64,000 nucleotides of DNA from Pyrinomonadaceae bacterium (GTDB lineage Bacteria > Acidobacteriota > Blastocatellia > Pyrinomonadales > Pyrinomonadaceae), in NCBI GenBank assembly GCA_017983495.1, contig JAGOBH010000012.1, positions 1 through 64,000 on the forward strand. Direction: 5' to 3'. Positions within the stretch are counted from its first letter, which is position 1; the number at the start of each line of letters is the position of its first letter. Positions 1-10,009 of this stretch are shown one piece after another. The notes beneath the pieces are model-generated. The model ran no database searches. It was not told the origin of the DNA and was given only the letters and a program-made list of their open reading frames with translations. The translations under genes were made by a program, and so were the position numbers.

Positions 1-69
1 GCCATCAGACACTTGTGTATCCACAAATGTTCGAAGAGTTTCCGGCAATGAGATGTTCATTGTGCTCAT
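1..69 (-). CDS. ParD-like antitoxin, N-terminal fragment cut by the window edge
   Basis: Reading leftwards from the ATG at 69, the first 23 codons encode MSTMNISLPETLRTFVDTQV followed by SDG. The pattern M-N-[IV]-S-L-P-x-x-L-x-x-F-V-D-x-Q-V is the opening ribbon-helix-helix strand and helix of ParD/CC2985-type antitoxins, which usually precede a ParE/RelE toxin gene. The rest of the gene and any toxin lie beyond base 1. The call rests on a short fragment, so another ribbon-helix-helix regulator is possible. Confidence 0.6.
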   Translation of the reverse strand, partial: MSTMNISLPETLRTFVDTQVSDG

Positions 70-156
70 AGTTAGAAAATAACAGTTATGGCAAACTTTG
101 CCAAGCCGAATGCCTTTTACACCGAAATGTTGATCTTGGCGGTTCTGGATTGCCCA

Positions 157-720
157 CTATTTATTCTTGCTCAACCAAGCCTTCCACCAACGTTGTAGCT
201 CCTTCCGATTCTTTGGTTCCAAAACGTAGTTGAAGTACGCATAGATGCCGTTGGTTTCCCATTCTTCTTGGTATTTCCGCGGAAGTGATTCGAGCAATCG
301 CTTCTCCCATTCTTTGCCGTCACCCTTGCTCACTATACGGAGGAGCACGAATAATGCAGTATCACCGACCGCGTAGCTATGCCATGTCGGAACCGAATAT
401 CTAGGATCCTTTATTAAAGTATCGTTCCCTATTTTTTCAACCAAACACGGAATTGCTTCGTTACCCTTAAGTAAAAGACTCTCGTATATCGGATCGGTGA
501 TCGTTGGGTCGCGATTCGGAAGGACCTCTATCTGACCAACGCGCTCGCATAATTCAGACGCTGTTAGTTCAGCAATATGTATCGGTATCGGCGGTTTGGT
601 GGGTTCCGGCGTTGGCTGGATCTCGATTTGGCTTATCGGCTGGTCAATCCTATCGTCGTTCGGGCTCGAACAAGCGGGAAATACCGCTACGCAACCCATG
701 AACAATAAAAGGAGCTTCAT
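157..720 (-). CDS. Hypothetical lipoprotein coupled to the MenC-like gene
   Basis: The protein has 187 residues. It opens with a short hydrophobic signal peptide ending in a lipobox-like FPAC (Cys17), then a proline/threonine-rich linker (about residues 30-50), so it is probably a membrane-anchored periplasmic lipoprotein. The remaining domain has no motif I recognise; it contains many Trp residues near the C-terminus (KELQRWWKAWL). Its ATG overlaps the stop of the upstream MenC-like gene in an ATGA arrangement (717-720), so translation is probably coupled. A role in the same pathway cannot be inferred from this alone. Confidence 0.7.
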   Translation of the reverse strand: MKLLLLFMGCVAVFPACSSPNDDRIDQPISQIEIQPTPEPTKPPIPIHIAELTASELCERVGQIEVLPNRDPTITDPIYESLLLKGNEAIPCLVEKIGNDTLIKDPRYSVPTWHSYAVGDTALFVLLRIVSKGDGKEWEKRLLESLPRKYQEEWETNGIYAYFNYVLEPKNRKELQRWWKAWLSKNK

Positions 721-1829
721 TTGATAGTAGTACTCCTTGTTGTAGCCTTTTCAATCCTTTCCTTGCTCACCTCAAACCCGATCCCAGGCCCATCAGGTGC
801 GGTGATAGTTCCGTTTGCTGAAACTTCGACCGCTGGCTCGATGACGTCTTCGTGCCAATATCTTTTCGAAGCTGAGACGTCGCCGGGCATTGTATAGCCC
901 GCCAATGTCGAAATGGCGATGTTGTGGGCGCGGCCGATACCGCTTTCTAACATACCGCCGCACCAGACCGGCATTCCGGCTTCGCGGCAGATCTGCTCGA
1001 CCATTTTTGATTGTGTATGGCCGCCGACGCGTCCGTTCTTTAGGTTGATGATCTTGCCTGACTTTAATTCGATCGCCTTTCTGGCATCTTCCGGCGATTT
1101 GATCGGCTCGTCGAGGCAGATCGGTGTCTTGAGCTGAGCCTGCAGTTTGGCGTGGTCGATGATGTCGTCGTAGCCAAGCGGCTGTTCGAGCATCATCAGG
1201 TTAAATTCGTCTAGACTCTTGAGCAGGTCGATGTCGGCAAGCGTATACGCCGAATTGGCGTCGCCCATCAGCAGGATATCGCCAAACTCAACACGCACAG
1301 CCTTGATAACGTCGTAATCCCACTTAGGCGAGATCTTGATCTTAATTCGTTTGTATCCGGCCTCGACCTCGACCCGAATTTTCTCGAGCAGTTGTTCGAC
1401 CGAATCCTGAATACCGATCGAAACACCGCATTCGATGGTCTGATTTACTCCGCCGAGATGTCTCCACAACGGCACGCCGAGTTTTTTAGCTTCGAGGTCC
1501 CAGCATGCCGTTTCTATGCCGGACTTTGCCATGCGGTGCCCGCGAGCCCATTTCATCAGGCCCCAAACGTCCGCGGCAGATCCGACCTCACGGTCGACGA
1601 CCATCGGTGCGAGGATCTTCTCGGCCGTTACCCATGCCGAATCCGTCCACTCGTCCGAGTAGCCCGGCTCTTCGCCGCACGTAACCTCGCCCCATCCCTC
1701 GGCACCGTCCGCATCCTCGACCCGCACCAAAACTATCCGGCGTTCGTACGTGCGGCCAAAGCTTGTCTCAAAAAAATGGACTAGTGGCAGATTGATCTCG
1801 GTCAGTTCGATGGATTTGATTTTGAGCAT
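717..1829 (-). CDS. menC: Enolase-superfamily o-succinylbenzoate synthase / N-acylamino acid racemase-like enzyme
   Basis: The 370-residue length fits the OSBS/NSAR branch of the enolase superfamily. The capping domain is N-terminal (residues 1-120). The barrel carries the KxK catalytic lysine signature (RIKIKISP, about residue 165), the metal ligands in GDANSAY (about 190), MLEQP (about 215) and LDEP (about 240), and the second-side lysine in INLKNGRVGG (about 265). The C-terminal GGMLESGIGRAHN is typical of MenC type 2. These enzymes dehydrate SHCHC to o-succinylbenzoate in menaquinone synthesis, and many also racemise N-succinylamino acids. No other men genes are adjacent, so racemase or dipeptide epimerase activity remains possible. 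Confidence 0.8.
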   Translation of the reverse strand: MLKIKSIELTEINLPLVHFFETSFGRTYERRIVLVRVEDADGAEGWGEVTCGEEPGYSDEWTDSAWVTAEKILAPMVVDREVGSAADVWGLMKWARGHRMAKSGIETACWDLEAKKLGVPLWRHLGGVNQTIECGVSIGIQDSVEQLLEKIRVEVEAGYKRIKIKISPKWDYDVIKAVRVEFGDILLMGDANSAYTLADIDLLKSLDEFNLMMLEQPLGYDDIIDHAKLQAQLKTPICLDEPIKSPEDARKAIELKSGKIINLKNGRVGGHTQSKMVEQICREAGMPVWCGGMLESGIGRAHNIAISTLAGYTMPGDVSASKRYWHEDVIEPAVEVSANGTITAPDGPGIGFEVSKERIEKATTRSTTIK

Positions 1830-1915
1830 GGCAGGGTGTCCGTAAGAGTAAGCCTCTGAGCGTTAAACAAACTCCGATTATAGCCAATGAAAGACAATGC
1901 GTAAAAGCGCCGCTC

Positions 1916-4075
1916 CTATTCGACCACTTCAAACTGGACGAACTGCGTCGTGACCTGCCGCTTTTGCGGAGCCAGACTGTCTGTGATTATGACCTGCAGG
2001 ATATAGTCGCCCGGCAGCAATTTACCGCCGATGCTGATCGCTCCCGAAGATCTCAGACGCTGCATATCGCTTTGCCCCTGCATGTCGAGACGAATCGACT
2101 GTCCGTCAAGAACAAGTTTCCCGTCGCGAAAAACACGTATCCTCGTCTGAATATCGGGCTGTTTGGTCGCATTGAGTTTTGCGTTATAAATTTCGAAGCC
2201 ATATCGCAAGACTGTGTTGAGCCGGACACGACGGACGGCCGTGTCGGTCATCGAATCGGTACGGACCGCGGCACCATTCGGATCGGAAAGGACCTGCCAC
2301 TGCGCCGGAGTAAGGCTTTCGAGAACGATGCTCGAGCCCGTCAGTCGTTCATTCTTTAGGTTAGGAACTTCGATAAATTGGCTTGCCGAGCCGACTCGTT
2401 CGCCCTGAGTGTCGCGAATGGCGACGCGATATTGATACGCGCCGGGCTTTTTGACCGGAAACGTGAAATGGTAAACAAACCCGTCGGCCATCAACTTCTT
2501 AAAACCTTCGGGTTTGACGATCAGCGTGTACGATTTGCCGATCTGATCGACGGGTTGGCCGTTGTCGCCAAAGCTCGCGGCCCACACGTCGAATACCGCT
2601 TTTTTCGTCCCGTCAGGCTCGTCGGTAAATTTCAGATCTTTACCCGACACGTGCAGCAGCGAGCGGACGTAACTGCCGGCCACCGGGTCGTTTCCAAACA
2701 GAGCATTTAATCTGAGCGGAATTCCGTCGACGGCAAACGGCGACGTCAACGCCGTCTGTAACTCCTGCATAGGCGTCATCTTGGTCGGCGTTGCGGTGAC
2801 CACTTTGTCAGCAACGTTGAAAAATCCGCTTCGGTAACGGGCCTCAAGTCCCTTTCTGAGGACCTTGACCTCGATCTTGTTATATTTGCGTTTTGCCGCG
2901 TCGAACGTTTCGGTGTCAGGTTCGTACGCGATCAGATAATAGCTTTGATCCTCGAGCACCCGCCGAACACCGCCAGCCAGATCGTTATTGTTCTTTATCG
3001 CAATACCGCCCGTCTCTTCCGCGAGAAAGGCGAGTCCGGCCTGCGTGTTAAAAAGCTGGTCCCGCCGCTCTGAGAGTTTAGCACTCATTGCCTGCGGGCT
3101 CGTGTCCGTCACCTTATCGACCGCCGTAAATCCCGTATACTGCAGCCCGCGGGCATCGATCGTGTAAAAGACCACAGACGAACGGTTAGCAACATCTACG
3201 AGTTCCCGCAAAAATTCGGCGACACGGCCGCTTTGAGTAAATCCATGCTCGTCCGTTTCAAACATGCTGAAACCGTCCGAAAAAAGGATCACGGATTTCC
3301 GGCCAGGCAGTTCGGACATGCCCTGTACGATGTAGCGGAGAGCACCGAGTGTTCCGGTCGCGAAGACGCTGCTGCGGAAATTTTCGAACGCGATCTGCGA
3401 ATTCGCGACCGTTCCGGGTTCACCATCTTGGTCAAGCGAACCGCCGCCGGCCGCGTCGATCATTTCGGAAAACGTCTGATCGACCGGTGCGAACGCGCTG
3501 ATGCCGCCGTTGCCGATCGGGTTCCATTTCACGCGTTCGATCGCGGCGTAGAGAATGCGTTTGTCTGAGGTAAATTGCTGCAGGGCTCCGATTCCCGCAC
3601 CGGTACGAATGATCGCGACGAGATCGCCTTCCTGCATCTGCTCGTCGACAAACTTCTTTAACGCACGCCGCGTCTGATATGCACTTTCAAATGAAAGCGA
3701 CAGGTCGTCCACGACGAGCGAGAAAGTGCGCCGAACCTTATCGGGCCGCAGTACAGCTTGCGGCACCGGGATTGCCCCCTTATCTACGGGGACGCTATTG
3801 AGCGTGATCGGTTTGACCGCCGAAACGAATGAGAAATTTGTGATCTTCTGCTTTTCGCCGTTTTCGTAGATCTCGATCTCGTCGGGCCGCAGATCGCCGA
3901 CGACCTTTCCGCTCTGGTCAATGACGGTGACGTCGAGCTGAATCAGGCTTGTCGAAATTTTGACCACGTCGCCATCATCTGTCGGCAGCGGCCGGGGCGT
4001 GGGCGTCGCTGTCTGACCGATGGCAATGGCCGCGAGAGCATTAGCGAACGCGAGAAACAGCAAAAAACTTCTCAT
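1916..4075 (-). CDS. Secreted VWFA-related domain protein (acidobacterial type)
   Basis: The 719-residue product begins at ATG 4075, chosen because it starts a clean signal peptide (MRSFLLFLAFANALAAIAIG); the open frame extends 34 codons further upstream without a signal. A proline-rich linker (TPTPRPLPTDDGD) follows, then a short beta domain (LIQLDVTVIDQSGKVVGDL) and a von Willebrand A-like domain. Its MIDAS-like start is VDDLSLSF, and the characteristic ILFSDGFSMF stretch comes later. This order matches the VWFA-related family abundant in Acidobacteria. The C-terminal 250 residues look like beta-rich extracellular domains. It is probably periplasmic or surface-exposed; the ligand is unknown. 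It is divergent from the transglycosylase gene at 4225. Confidence 0.8.
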   Translation of the reverse strand: MRSFLLFLAFANALAAIAIGQTATPTPRPLPTDDGDVVKISTSLIQLDVTVIDQSGKVVGDLRPDEIEIYENGEKQKITNFSFVSAVKPITLNSVPVDKGAIPVPQAVLRPDKVRRTFSLVVDDLSLSFESAYQTRRALKKFVDEQMQEGDLVAIIRTGAGIGALQQFTSDKRILYAAIERVKWNPIGNGGISAFAPVDQTFSEMIDAAGGGSLDQDGEPGTVANSQIAFENFRSSVFATGTLGALRYIVQGMSELPGRKSVILFSDGFSMFETDEHGFTQSGRVAEFLRELVDVANRSSVVFYTIDARGLQYTGFTAVDKVTDTSPQAMSAKLSERRDQLFNTQAGLAFLAEETGGIAIKNNNDLAGGVRRVLEDQSYYLIAYEPDTETFDAAKRKYNKIEVKVLRKGLEARYRSGFFNVADKVVTATPTKMTPMQELQTALTSPFAVDGIPLRLNALFGNDPVAGSYVRSLLHVSGKDLKFTDEPDGTKKAVFDVWAASFGDNGQPVDQIGKSYTLIVKPEGFKKLMADGFVYHFTFPVKKPGAYQYRVAIRDTQGERVGSASQFIEVPNLKNERLTGSSIVLESLTPAQWQVLSDPNGAAVRTDSMTDTAVRRVRLNTVLRYGFEIYNAKLNATKQPDIQTRIRVFRDGKLVLDGQSIRLDMQGQSDMQRLRSSGAISIGGKLLPGDYILQVIITDSLAPQKRQVTTQFVQFEVVE

Positions 4076-4207
4076 AGTGGCAGTTGTATCGATTTTGAGC
4101 CTAAATTTCTCTGACAGTGGTCCAAATGTTGTTATGATATAACTAATTAGACTGCGTGGGAAATATTTTGGCGACACCGCCCTATCGTTTTTTGCATCAA
4201 ATCACCC

Positions 4208-4213
4208 GGGAGA
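4208..4213 (+). promoter_or_regulatory. Ribosome binding site deciding the slt start
   Basis: GGGAGA lies 11 bases before the ATG at 4225 and supports this start over the earlier in-frame codon at 4156. The later start also exposes a lipoprotein signal peptide. Confidence 0.5.
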
Positions 4214-4224
4214 ATTACAGATCG

Positions 4225-6522
4225 ATGTTACGTAGGTACCTGAATTTTAGTGCGTGCTGTGCGGTTGTTTTTGTGTTGTTTTCGGTCGGCTGTTCGGCGC
4301 AGCAGACCGAGGATCAGGCCCTGCAGTCTCTACGGCAGATGACGAGCAACGGCAAGCTCCCGCCCGAGGATCTTGTCGCTAGTATCGAGTCGCGTTTTGC
4401 CGGCAAACGCACCGGCGCGTTGGCAAAGCTTCTTCACGCACGCATCAGATTCGAAGCTAACGATTTCGCCGGTGCCGCCGCGCTGTTGCGAACCGACGAA
4501 TTCAAAAAAAGGACGAAGCTTGCCGAACACGCTCTCTGGCTTCGGGCCCGGGCATTGCAACAGGCCGGCGATCACGCCGAAGCGATGAATGTCGCGTCCG
4601 AGCTACTTCGCGACCATCCTGATTTTCTCCGAACTCGCGACGTAAAGTTGCTATGGGCAAACTCGGCGATCCAAGCGAGCCGCGCCGTTGATGTCCCCGG
4701 ATTTCTTGTTGAGTTGACCGAGAAGAACGATGCCGATGCTTTGCTCACAACCGCAAAGGCATTTGAAACACAGGGCTCGCAGCCCGAAGCACTCAGATAC
4801 TATCGCCGAACTTACTTTTTCGCCGCCGGCTCAGCCGCCGCCAAAGAAGCCGAAGCGAAACTGACTTCACTCGGGCAACCGCTGACGCCGCAGAACTCGG
4901 ACGAACAACTTGCCCGGGCCGACAAACTAGCAGCGGCAAGAAGCAATGCCGACGCTATCGTCGCCTACGCTGATCTCGCCGCCCGATTCCCTACAGCGAT
5001 GACACCCGCGGTCCAACTTCGACGAGTTACCTCCGCCGCAAATGGCGGCAAGATGCCGGAGGCTCAGCTTGCCTTTTCATCGATACCGGCCGGAGCAACC
5101 GAACGCGAAGACGCATATCGACAGTTGGTACTGGGCTATGCCAAGGCCAAAATGTGGCCGCAAGTCCGTTCGACCGCCGACGCTATGCGACAGAACTACC
5201 CGAACGGCAAACTCGTCGCTAAGACGCTGATCGATGCGGGTCTCGCCGCCCGCGATGCGAAAAATCGCACGGACGAGGGCTATTTTTTCAACACCGCCGT
5301 CGCCGCTTTTCCGAACGCGATCGAAGTCGCCACGGCCCAGTTCGAGGCGGGCTGGTTTCAACACGAGAGCGGCAATTTCGCACTTTCGTCGCAGATGTTC
5401 ATTGACCATCTGGCCCGGTTTGCCGGCAAAGACACGACCAATCGCGGCAAGGCCGGTTACTGGGCAGCACGCGATTCGGAACGCTCCGGAAAGATCGCCG
5501 AAGCATGCGCACTTTATGAAGGCACGATCTATCGATATTCGGCAAACTGGTACGGCTATTTGGCGATGGGCAGAATGACCACCCTCAAGAATCAGGGAAA
5601 TTGCCGCTCGACCGCCGCACCTAATGACCTCGTTGCCCGTGCCGTCGCCAACCTCAAGACCGTCACCGTCGCAGCCGAGACCGCAACAGCCAGGGAAACG
5701 GCGCGTGCGGAGCGATCTGAGGAACTGAGCATCATCGGCGTTTTCGATTGGGCAATAGACGAACTGCAGGAAGCCAAAAAAGCGGCCCCGAGCAGTCCGA
5801 AGATCAACATGGCACTTGCCAGACACTATCGTTTCAAGGGCGACAATACGGCGGCATTTCTCGCCCTGAGAACAAGCTATCCTGACTATGCTCAGATGTT
5901 TCCCGAGGAAATGGGGCGTGAGGAATGGAGCATTTTCTATCCGCTCGTCCATTGGACGGAGATCAAACATTGGGCAACCGAACGCCGTCTGGACCCGTAT
6001 CAGGTCGCCGGCCTGATCAGGCAGGAATCCGTATTTACGCCTGCAGCAAAATCGCCGGCAAACGCTTACGGCCTGATGCAGCTGCTCGTTCCGACGGCTC
6101 AGTCGATGGCACGCAAGTATATCTCCAAGACGGCGTCGGTCAACTCGACCGCACTTTTTCAACCGCAGTTGAATATCGAACTTGGAACGGCGTACATGCG
6201 TGATCAGTTGGATAAGTTCGGCCGCATCGAATACCTCGCCGTCGCCTACAACGCCGGTCCGGGACGCGTGCCGCAATGGCGTGCGACTCTGCCCGCCGAA
6301 ATGGACGAATTTGTCGAGGAGATCCCGTTCAAAGAGACCAAAGGCTACGTCCAGGGCGTCATCCGGAATTCGGCTCAATATCGCCGGCTATACGACGAAT
6401 CCGGCAATTTCAAGCCAAACGTCGGCACACGCCCGTTGCGAGGTGAAATCGACGGGAAACCGCGGGATCAATTCGCCGCCGAGTTTCCCGAGGTGGTCGT
6501 CGAAAACGCCACCGACGAGTAA
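4225..6522 (+). CDS. slt: Soluble lytic murein transglycosylase (Slt70-like) lipoprotein
   Basis: The 765-residue protein begins with a lipoprotein signal peptide ending LFSVGC. The long middle part is a helical, TPR-like superhelix (about residues 30-570) as in Slt70, which wraps around peptidoglycan. The C-terminal lysozyme-like domain has the catalytic glutamate in GLIRQESVFTP, then NAYGLMQLLVPTAQ, and the closing AYNAGPGRVPQW motif, all classical family 1 transglycosylase signatures. It cleaves the MurNAc-GlcNAc bond with formation of 1,6-anhydroMurNAc. The lipid anchor would place it at a membrane facing the periplasm. It is a stand-alone gene, followed by a short spacer before the molybdenum hydroxylase operon. 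Confidence 0.9.
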   Translation: MLRRYLNFSACCAVVFVLFSVGCSAQQTEDQALQSLRQMTSNGKLPPEDLVASIESRFAGKRTGALAKLLHARIRFEANDFAGAAALLRTDEFKKRTKLAEHALWLRARALQQAGDHAEAMNVASELLRDHPDFLRTRDVKLLWANSAIQASRAVDVPGFLVELTEKNDADALLTTAKAFETQGSQPEALRYYRRTYFFAAGSAAAKEAEAKLTSLGQPLTPQNSDEQLARADKLAAARSNADAIVAYADLAARFPTAMTPAVQLRRVTSAANGGKMPEAQLAFSSIPAGATEREDAYRQLVLGYAKAKMWPQVRSTADAMRQNYPNGKLVAKTLIDAGLAARDAKNRTDEGYFFNTAVAAFPNAIEVATAQFEAGWFQHESGNFALSSQMFIDHLARFAGKDTTNRGKAGYWAARDSERSGKIAEACALYEGTIYRYSANWYGYLAMGRMTTLKNQGNCRSTAAPNDLVARAVANLKTVTVAAETATARETARAERSEELSIIGVFDWAIDELQEAKKAAPSSPKINMALARHYRFKGDNTAAFLALRTSYPDYAQMFPEEMGREEWSIFYPLVHWTEIKHWATERRLDPYQVAGLIRQESVFTPAAKSPANAYGLMQLLVPTAQSMARKYISKTASVNSTALFQPQLNIELGTAYMRDQLDKFGRIEYLAVAYNAGPGRVPQWRATLPAEMDEFVEEIPFKETKGYVQGVIRNSAQYRRLYDESGNFKPNVGTRPLRGEIDGKPRDQFAAEFPEVVVENATDE

Positions 6523-6556
6523 CATATCTGATTAATTGAATTCGACGCTTTTCTGA

Positions 6557-6562
6557 TATAAT
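6557..6562 (+). promoter_or_regulatory. Candidate -10 box upstream of the molybdenum hydroxylase operon
   Basis: A perfect TATAAT lies 74 bases before the ATG at 6636. The best -35 candidate, TTGAAT at 6536, is only 15 bases away, so the pairing is weak and the assignment tentative. Confidence 0.35.
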
Positions 6563-6635
6563 TTTCGGCAAAGCGACCTCTACATTTGCGTATTAATTCG
6601 ATCAGGCTTTCAAGGCTTTTTTTGAGGATAACTAT

Positions 6636-7094
6636 ATGGCGAAACTCAGTGTAAACAAAAAACAATATGAGACCGACGCCGACCCGAGCACACCGCTGCT
6701 GTGGGTTTTGCGCGACGAGCTCGGGCTGACAGGCACGAAATTTGGCTGCGGCATCGCTCAATGCGGTTCCTGCACGATTCACGTTGACGGCGAGGCACGA
6801 CGTTCGTGCATCACGCCGCTACGTTCGGCCGAGGGCAAAGAGATCACGACGATCGAAGGCCTTTCAGAAACGTCGAGCCATCCTCTGCAGAAAGCCTGGG
6901 TCGAGGCAGATGCTCCGCAATGCGGCTACTGCCAGTCCGGCCAGATAATGACTGCGGCCGTTTTGCTCAAACAAAAGCCGAACCCGACCGATGCCGACAT
7001 CGACCAGGCAATGTCGGGCATCATCTGCCGCTGCGGCACCTATAACCGCATCAGAGCCGCCATCAAATTGGCCGCCATCAATGGAGGTAAATGA
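6636..7094 (+). CDS. iorA: 2Fe-2S subunit of an isoquinoline/aldehyde oxidoreductase-type molybdenum hydroxylase
   Basis: The 152-residue protein has the two iron-sulphur cluster motifs of the xanthine dehydrogenase small subunit: a plant-ferredoxin type C-x4-C-x2-C with a distal Cys ([10 protein letters not shown] ... SC) and the helical domain C-x2-C ... CRC (CGYCQSG and [11 protein letters not shown]). Electrons pass from the molybdopterin subunit encoded next door through these clusters. It has no signal peptide of its own. The partner carries a Tat signal, so export as a preassembled heterodimer ('hitch-hiker') is the likely route. The stop is one base before the start of the large subunit. 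Confidence 0.9.
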   Translation: MAKLSVNKKQYETDADPSTPLLWVLRDELGLTGTKFGCGIAQCGSCTIHVDGEARRSCITPLRSAEGKEITTIEGLSETSSHPLQKAWVEADAPQCGYCQSGQIMTAAVLLKQKPNPTDADIDQAMSGIICRCGTYNRIRAAIKLAAINGGK

Positions 7095-7095
7095 G

Positions 7096-9276
7096 ATGAA
7101 CACGAAACAAGAATTGGACAGACGCTCATTTCTAAAAGCATCCATCGTCGCCGGTGGAGCACTCGTCATCGGGTTTAATTTGGAATCCGGCGCCCGTGCC
7201 GCCGAACGTTACGGCCTCGAAGCCGCACCGGCCGCTGATTTTAAGCCCAATGCCTTTATCAAGATCACCAAGGACGGCAAAGTGACCGTCACCGTTGGCC
7301 AGGTCGAGATGGGCCAGGGCGTTTATACGTCGCTGCCCATGATCGTGGCTGACGAACTCGAGGTCGATTGGGCGAACGTGACCTACGACGTGGCTCCGGC
7401 CGACAAGGCATTCATCAATCCGGCGATGGGAATGCAGGGCACGGGCGGCAGTTCGAGCGTCAAAGGACTCTTTAACCCGCTAAGAAAATCGTCCGCAGCA
7501 GTTCGCGAAATGCTCGTTGCGGCGGCAGCACAAGGCTGGAATGTCGCACCCGACACTTGCAAGGCCGAGTCAGGCAAGGTCGTTCACGCAGCGTCAAAGC
7601 GTTCGATAGCATACGGCGAACTGCTCGATGCCGCAGCCAAACTTACACCACCGGCTGAACCGAAACTCAAAGATCCTAAAGACTTTAAGTACATCGGCAA
7701 GGGAATGAAACGGCTCGATTCTCCGTCAAAGGTCAACGGTTCTGCCGTGTTCGGGCTCGACGTCAAGGTTCCGGGCATGCTCTACGCGACCATCTTGCGT
7801 TGCCCCGTTATTGGCGGCAAAGTGAAATCAGTCGATGATACCGCTGCCAAAGCCGTCAAGGGCGTCACTAACGTTGTGCCGCTCGGTTACGGCGTCGGCG
7901 TTGTCGCAAACAGCTATTACGCTGCCCGTCAGGGCCGCACAGCTCTCAAGGTCACGTGGGACGAGGGAGCAATGGCCGCCGTTTCCAGCGAAACGATCTT
8001 TGCGTCGTTCGCCGAGGCTGCCGACAAGGAAAAAGGCCTGGTTGCCGGCAAGAAAGGTGACGTCGCCGCCAACAAAGCAGGTGCCGCCAAGACCGTCGAA
8101 GCGGTCTATTGGTCGCCGTTTGTCGCCCATGGGACGATGGAGCCGATGAATTTCACAGCCGATGTCCGTGCCGACGGCGCTGAGGTCTGGGGCGGCGTTC
8201 AGGCCCAGATGCTCGTTCAGGGCGTGGTCGCAAAGACGGCCGGCGTTCCCGTCGAAAAGGTCAAGGTCAACACCACGCTGCTCGGCGGCGGATTTGGCAG
8301 ACGATTCGAAATGGACTACGTCATCGACGCGACGCTGCTTTCCAAAACTGTCGGCAAACCCGTCAAGGTCGTCTGGACTCGCGAGGACGACATGCAGAAC
8401 GATTTTTATCGTCCCGCGACTTTCAACAAGATGTCGGCAGGCATCAACGCCAAGGGCGAACCCGTCTTTTGGCATCACCGCGTGGTCAATGACGCGATCA
8501 TGGCACGTGCAGGGTTGGCATTTGGCTTTGTGCTCAAGCCCGATCAGCTGGATGATTCGTCATTCGAGGGAGCCCATAATCTGCCGTACGATTTCCCTAA
8601 TTTTCAATGTGACTGGGTGCGTAAGGACACCGGTGTCCCGGTCGGTTTCTGGCGTTCCGTCGGCAGCTCGCACACGGCGTTTTCGACCGAGTGTTTCCTC
8701 GATGAGGTTGCCGCCGCTGCCGGTAAGGACCCGGTCGCGTTCCGGCTCGCTTTGCTTGCCAAGCATCCGCGTCATGCGGCCGTCGTGAAATTAGCTGCTG
8801 AAAAAGCCGGTTGGTCCACCAAACCGGAGGCCGGTGTTTTCCGCGGCATCGCCGTGCATGAGAGCTTTGGCAGCTACGTCGCTCAGGTTGCCGAGGTTTC
8901 GGTAAGCAAGGCGGGTCAGGTCAGCGTCAAACGCGTGGTCTGTGCGGTGGATTGCGGCCAGGTCGTAAACCCCGACACGGTCGCGGCGCAGATGGAAGGC
9001 AGTATCGTTTACGGATTGTCTGCGGCACTTTACGGCGAGATCACTCTCAAGGGCGGACGTGTTCAGCAAAAGAACTTTACCGATCAGAAATCACTCAGGA
9101 TGAACGAAATGCCGAAGGTCGAGGTTTACATCGTGCCGAGTACCGAAAAGCACGGCGGTGTCGGCGAACCCGGCACACCGCCGATCGCCCCGGCCGTCGT
9201 CAACGCGATCTTTGCCGCGACGGGCAAACGCGTACGCAGTTTGCCGATCCGTGCCGAAGATCTGAAGAGTGCGTAA
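7096..9276 (+). CDS. iorB: Tat-exported molybdopterin-binding subunit of a xanthine dehydrogenase-family hydroxylase
   Basis: The 726-residue product starts at ATG 7096, preceded by GGAGGT at 7083, rather than at the upstream in-frame codon at 6991. It begins with a twin-arginine signal (DRRSFLKAS followed by a hydrophobic stretch and GARA), so it should be periplasmic. Molybdopterin cytosine dinucleotide-binding motifs of the family are present: GQVEMGQG near residue 75, [15 protein letters not shown], and the C-terminal [14 protein letters not shown], in which the Glu is the usual catalytic base. It resembles IorB and aldehyde dehydrogenase large subunits in fusing both halves into one chain with an N-terminal duplicated segment. 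The substrate cannot be deduced. Confidence 0.9.
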   Translation: MNTKQELDRRSFLKASIVAGGALVIGFNLESGARAAERYGLEAAPAADFKPNAFIKITKDGKVTVTVGQVEMGQGVYTSLPMIVADELEVDWANVTYDVAPADKAFINPAMGMQGTGGSSSVKGLFNPLRKSSAAVREMLVAAAAQGWNVAPDTCKAESGKVVHAASKRSIAYGELLDAAAKLTPPAEPKLKDPKDFKYIGKGMKRLDSPSKVNGSAVFGLDVKVPGMLYATILRCPVIGGKVKSVDDTAAKAVKGVTNVVPLGYGVGVVANSYYAARQGRTALKVTWDEGAMAAVSSETIFASFAEAADKEKGLVAGKKGDVAANKAGAAKTVEAVYWSPFVAHGTMEPMNFTADVRADGAEVWGGVQAQMLVQGVVAKTAGVPVEKVKVNTTLLGGGFGRRFEMDYVIDATLLSKTVGKPVKVVWTREDDMQNDFYRPATFNKMSAGINAKGEPVFWHHRVVNDAIMARAGLAFGFVLKPDQLDDSSFEGAHNLPYDFPNFQCDWVRKDTGVPVGFWRSVGSSHTAFSTECFLDEVAAAAGKDPVAFRLALLAKHPRHAAVVKLAAEKAGWSTKPEAGVFRGIAVHESFGSYVAQVAEVSVSKAGQVSVKRVVCAVDCGQVVNPDTVAAQMEGSIVYGLSAALYGEITLKGGRVQQKNFTDQKSLRMNEMPKVEVYIVPSTEKHGGVGEPGTPPIAPAVVNAIFAATGKRVRSLPIRAEDLKSA

Positions 9277-9306
9277 GTTTGTCATCGAAAAGGAGGAGCG
9301 TTTTAA

Positions 9307-9939
9307 TTGAGTAAGAATGGACTAAAACTTGTTGCGGTAATATCGCTCGCCCTGTTGGCGGCCGGCTTTACATGGTATGGCCGCCCGGACCCCGTGAAAG
9401 CGATCGATTCGCCGTCAATTACAAGCGACATGATCGCGACCTCGGAGGACCCCGTCAAGGCACGTGCCGCGTTCAACGAAGCCGTCAAGGTGTTCTTTTC
9501 CGCTCGCTGCTCTAATTGCCATCCGGCCGGCGACACCCCGACACAGGGTGACGAGAACCGTCCGCACGATCAGGGCGTTACCCGCGGCCCCGATGGAAAG
9601 GGTCCCGCCGGGCTCCAGTGTGCGACGTGCCATCAGACAGAAAATCTCGACGGTGACAGCCTGCCCCCCGGGGCTCCGAACTGGCACATGCCGCCCGAGA
9701 ACAACAAAATGGTCTTTCAGGGCATGACCGCCGCCAAGCTCTGTCAGCAGCTTAAGGATCCGGCTCGCAACGGCGGCCGCAAATCGCTGAAGGAATCGAT
9801 CCATCATATCGAGACCGACCCTTTGGTCGGCTGGGCTTGGGCACCCGGAAACGGCCGAACGACGCCGCCGCTCAGCCAAAGGGATTTTCTGAATAAGCTG
9901 AACGAGTGGATCGACGCCGGTGCGGCGTGTCCGGAATGA
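9307..9939 (+). CDS. Two-haem cytochrome c family protein, likely electron acceptor of the hydroxylase
   Basis: The 210-residue protein starts at a TTG at 9307, supported by AAGGAGG at 9290-9296. An N-terminal membrane anchor or signal segment (VAVISLALLAAGFTWYG) is followed by two haem c attachment motifs, CSNCH and CATCH. The gene directly follows the exported molybdenum hydroxylase. It therefore probably takes electrons from the 2Fe-2S subunit in the periplasm, as cytochromes do in related aldehyde dehydrogenase operons. That role is inference from position; the haem motifs are seen directly. Confidence 0.75.
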   Translation: MSKNGLKLVAVISLALLAAGFTWYGRPDPVKAIDSPSITSDMIATSEDPVKARAAFNEAVKVFFSARCSNCHPAGDTPTQGDENRPHDQGVTRGPDGKGPAGLQCATCHQTENLDGDSLPPGAPNWHMPPENNKMVFQGMTAAKLCQQLKDPARNGGRKSLKESIHHIETDPLVGWAWAPGNGRTTPPLSQRDFLNKLNEWIDAGAACPE

Positions 9940-10009
9940 AGTTAGGTTATGTGAAGCTCGACCGCGGCTCGCGTCACGATATCGTTGACCGGCCGCGATT
10001 CTATTATCA

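Noticed and set aside
5077..6378. A 433-codon open frame on the minus strand
   Set aside because: It is fully antisense to the lytic transglycosylase gene, has no family motif, and is the usual shadow of a GC-rich coding strand.
7828..8478. A 216-codon open frame on the minus strand
   Set aside because: It lies antisense to the molybdopterin subunit gene, with biased composition and no recognisable domain.
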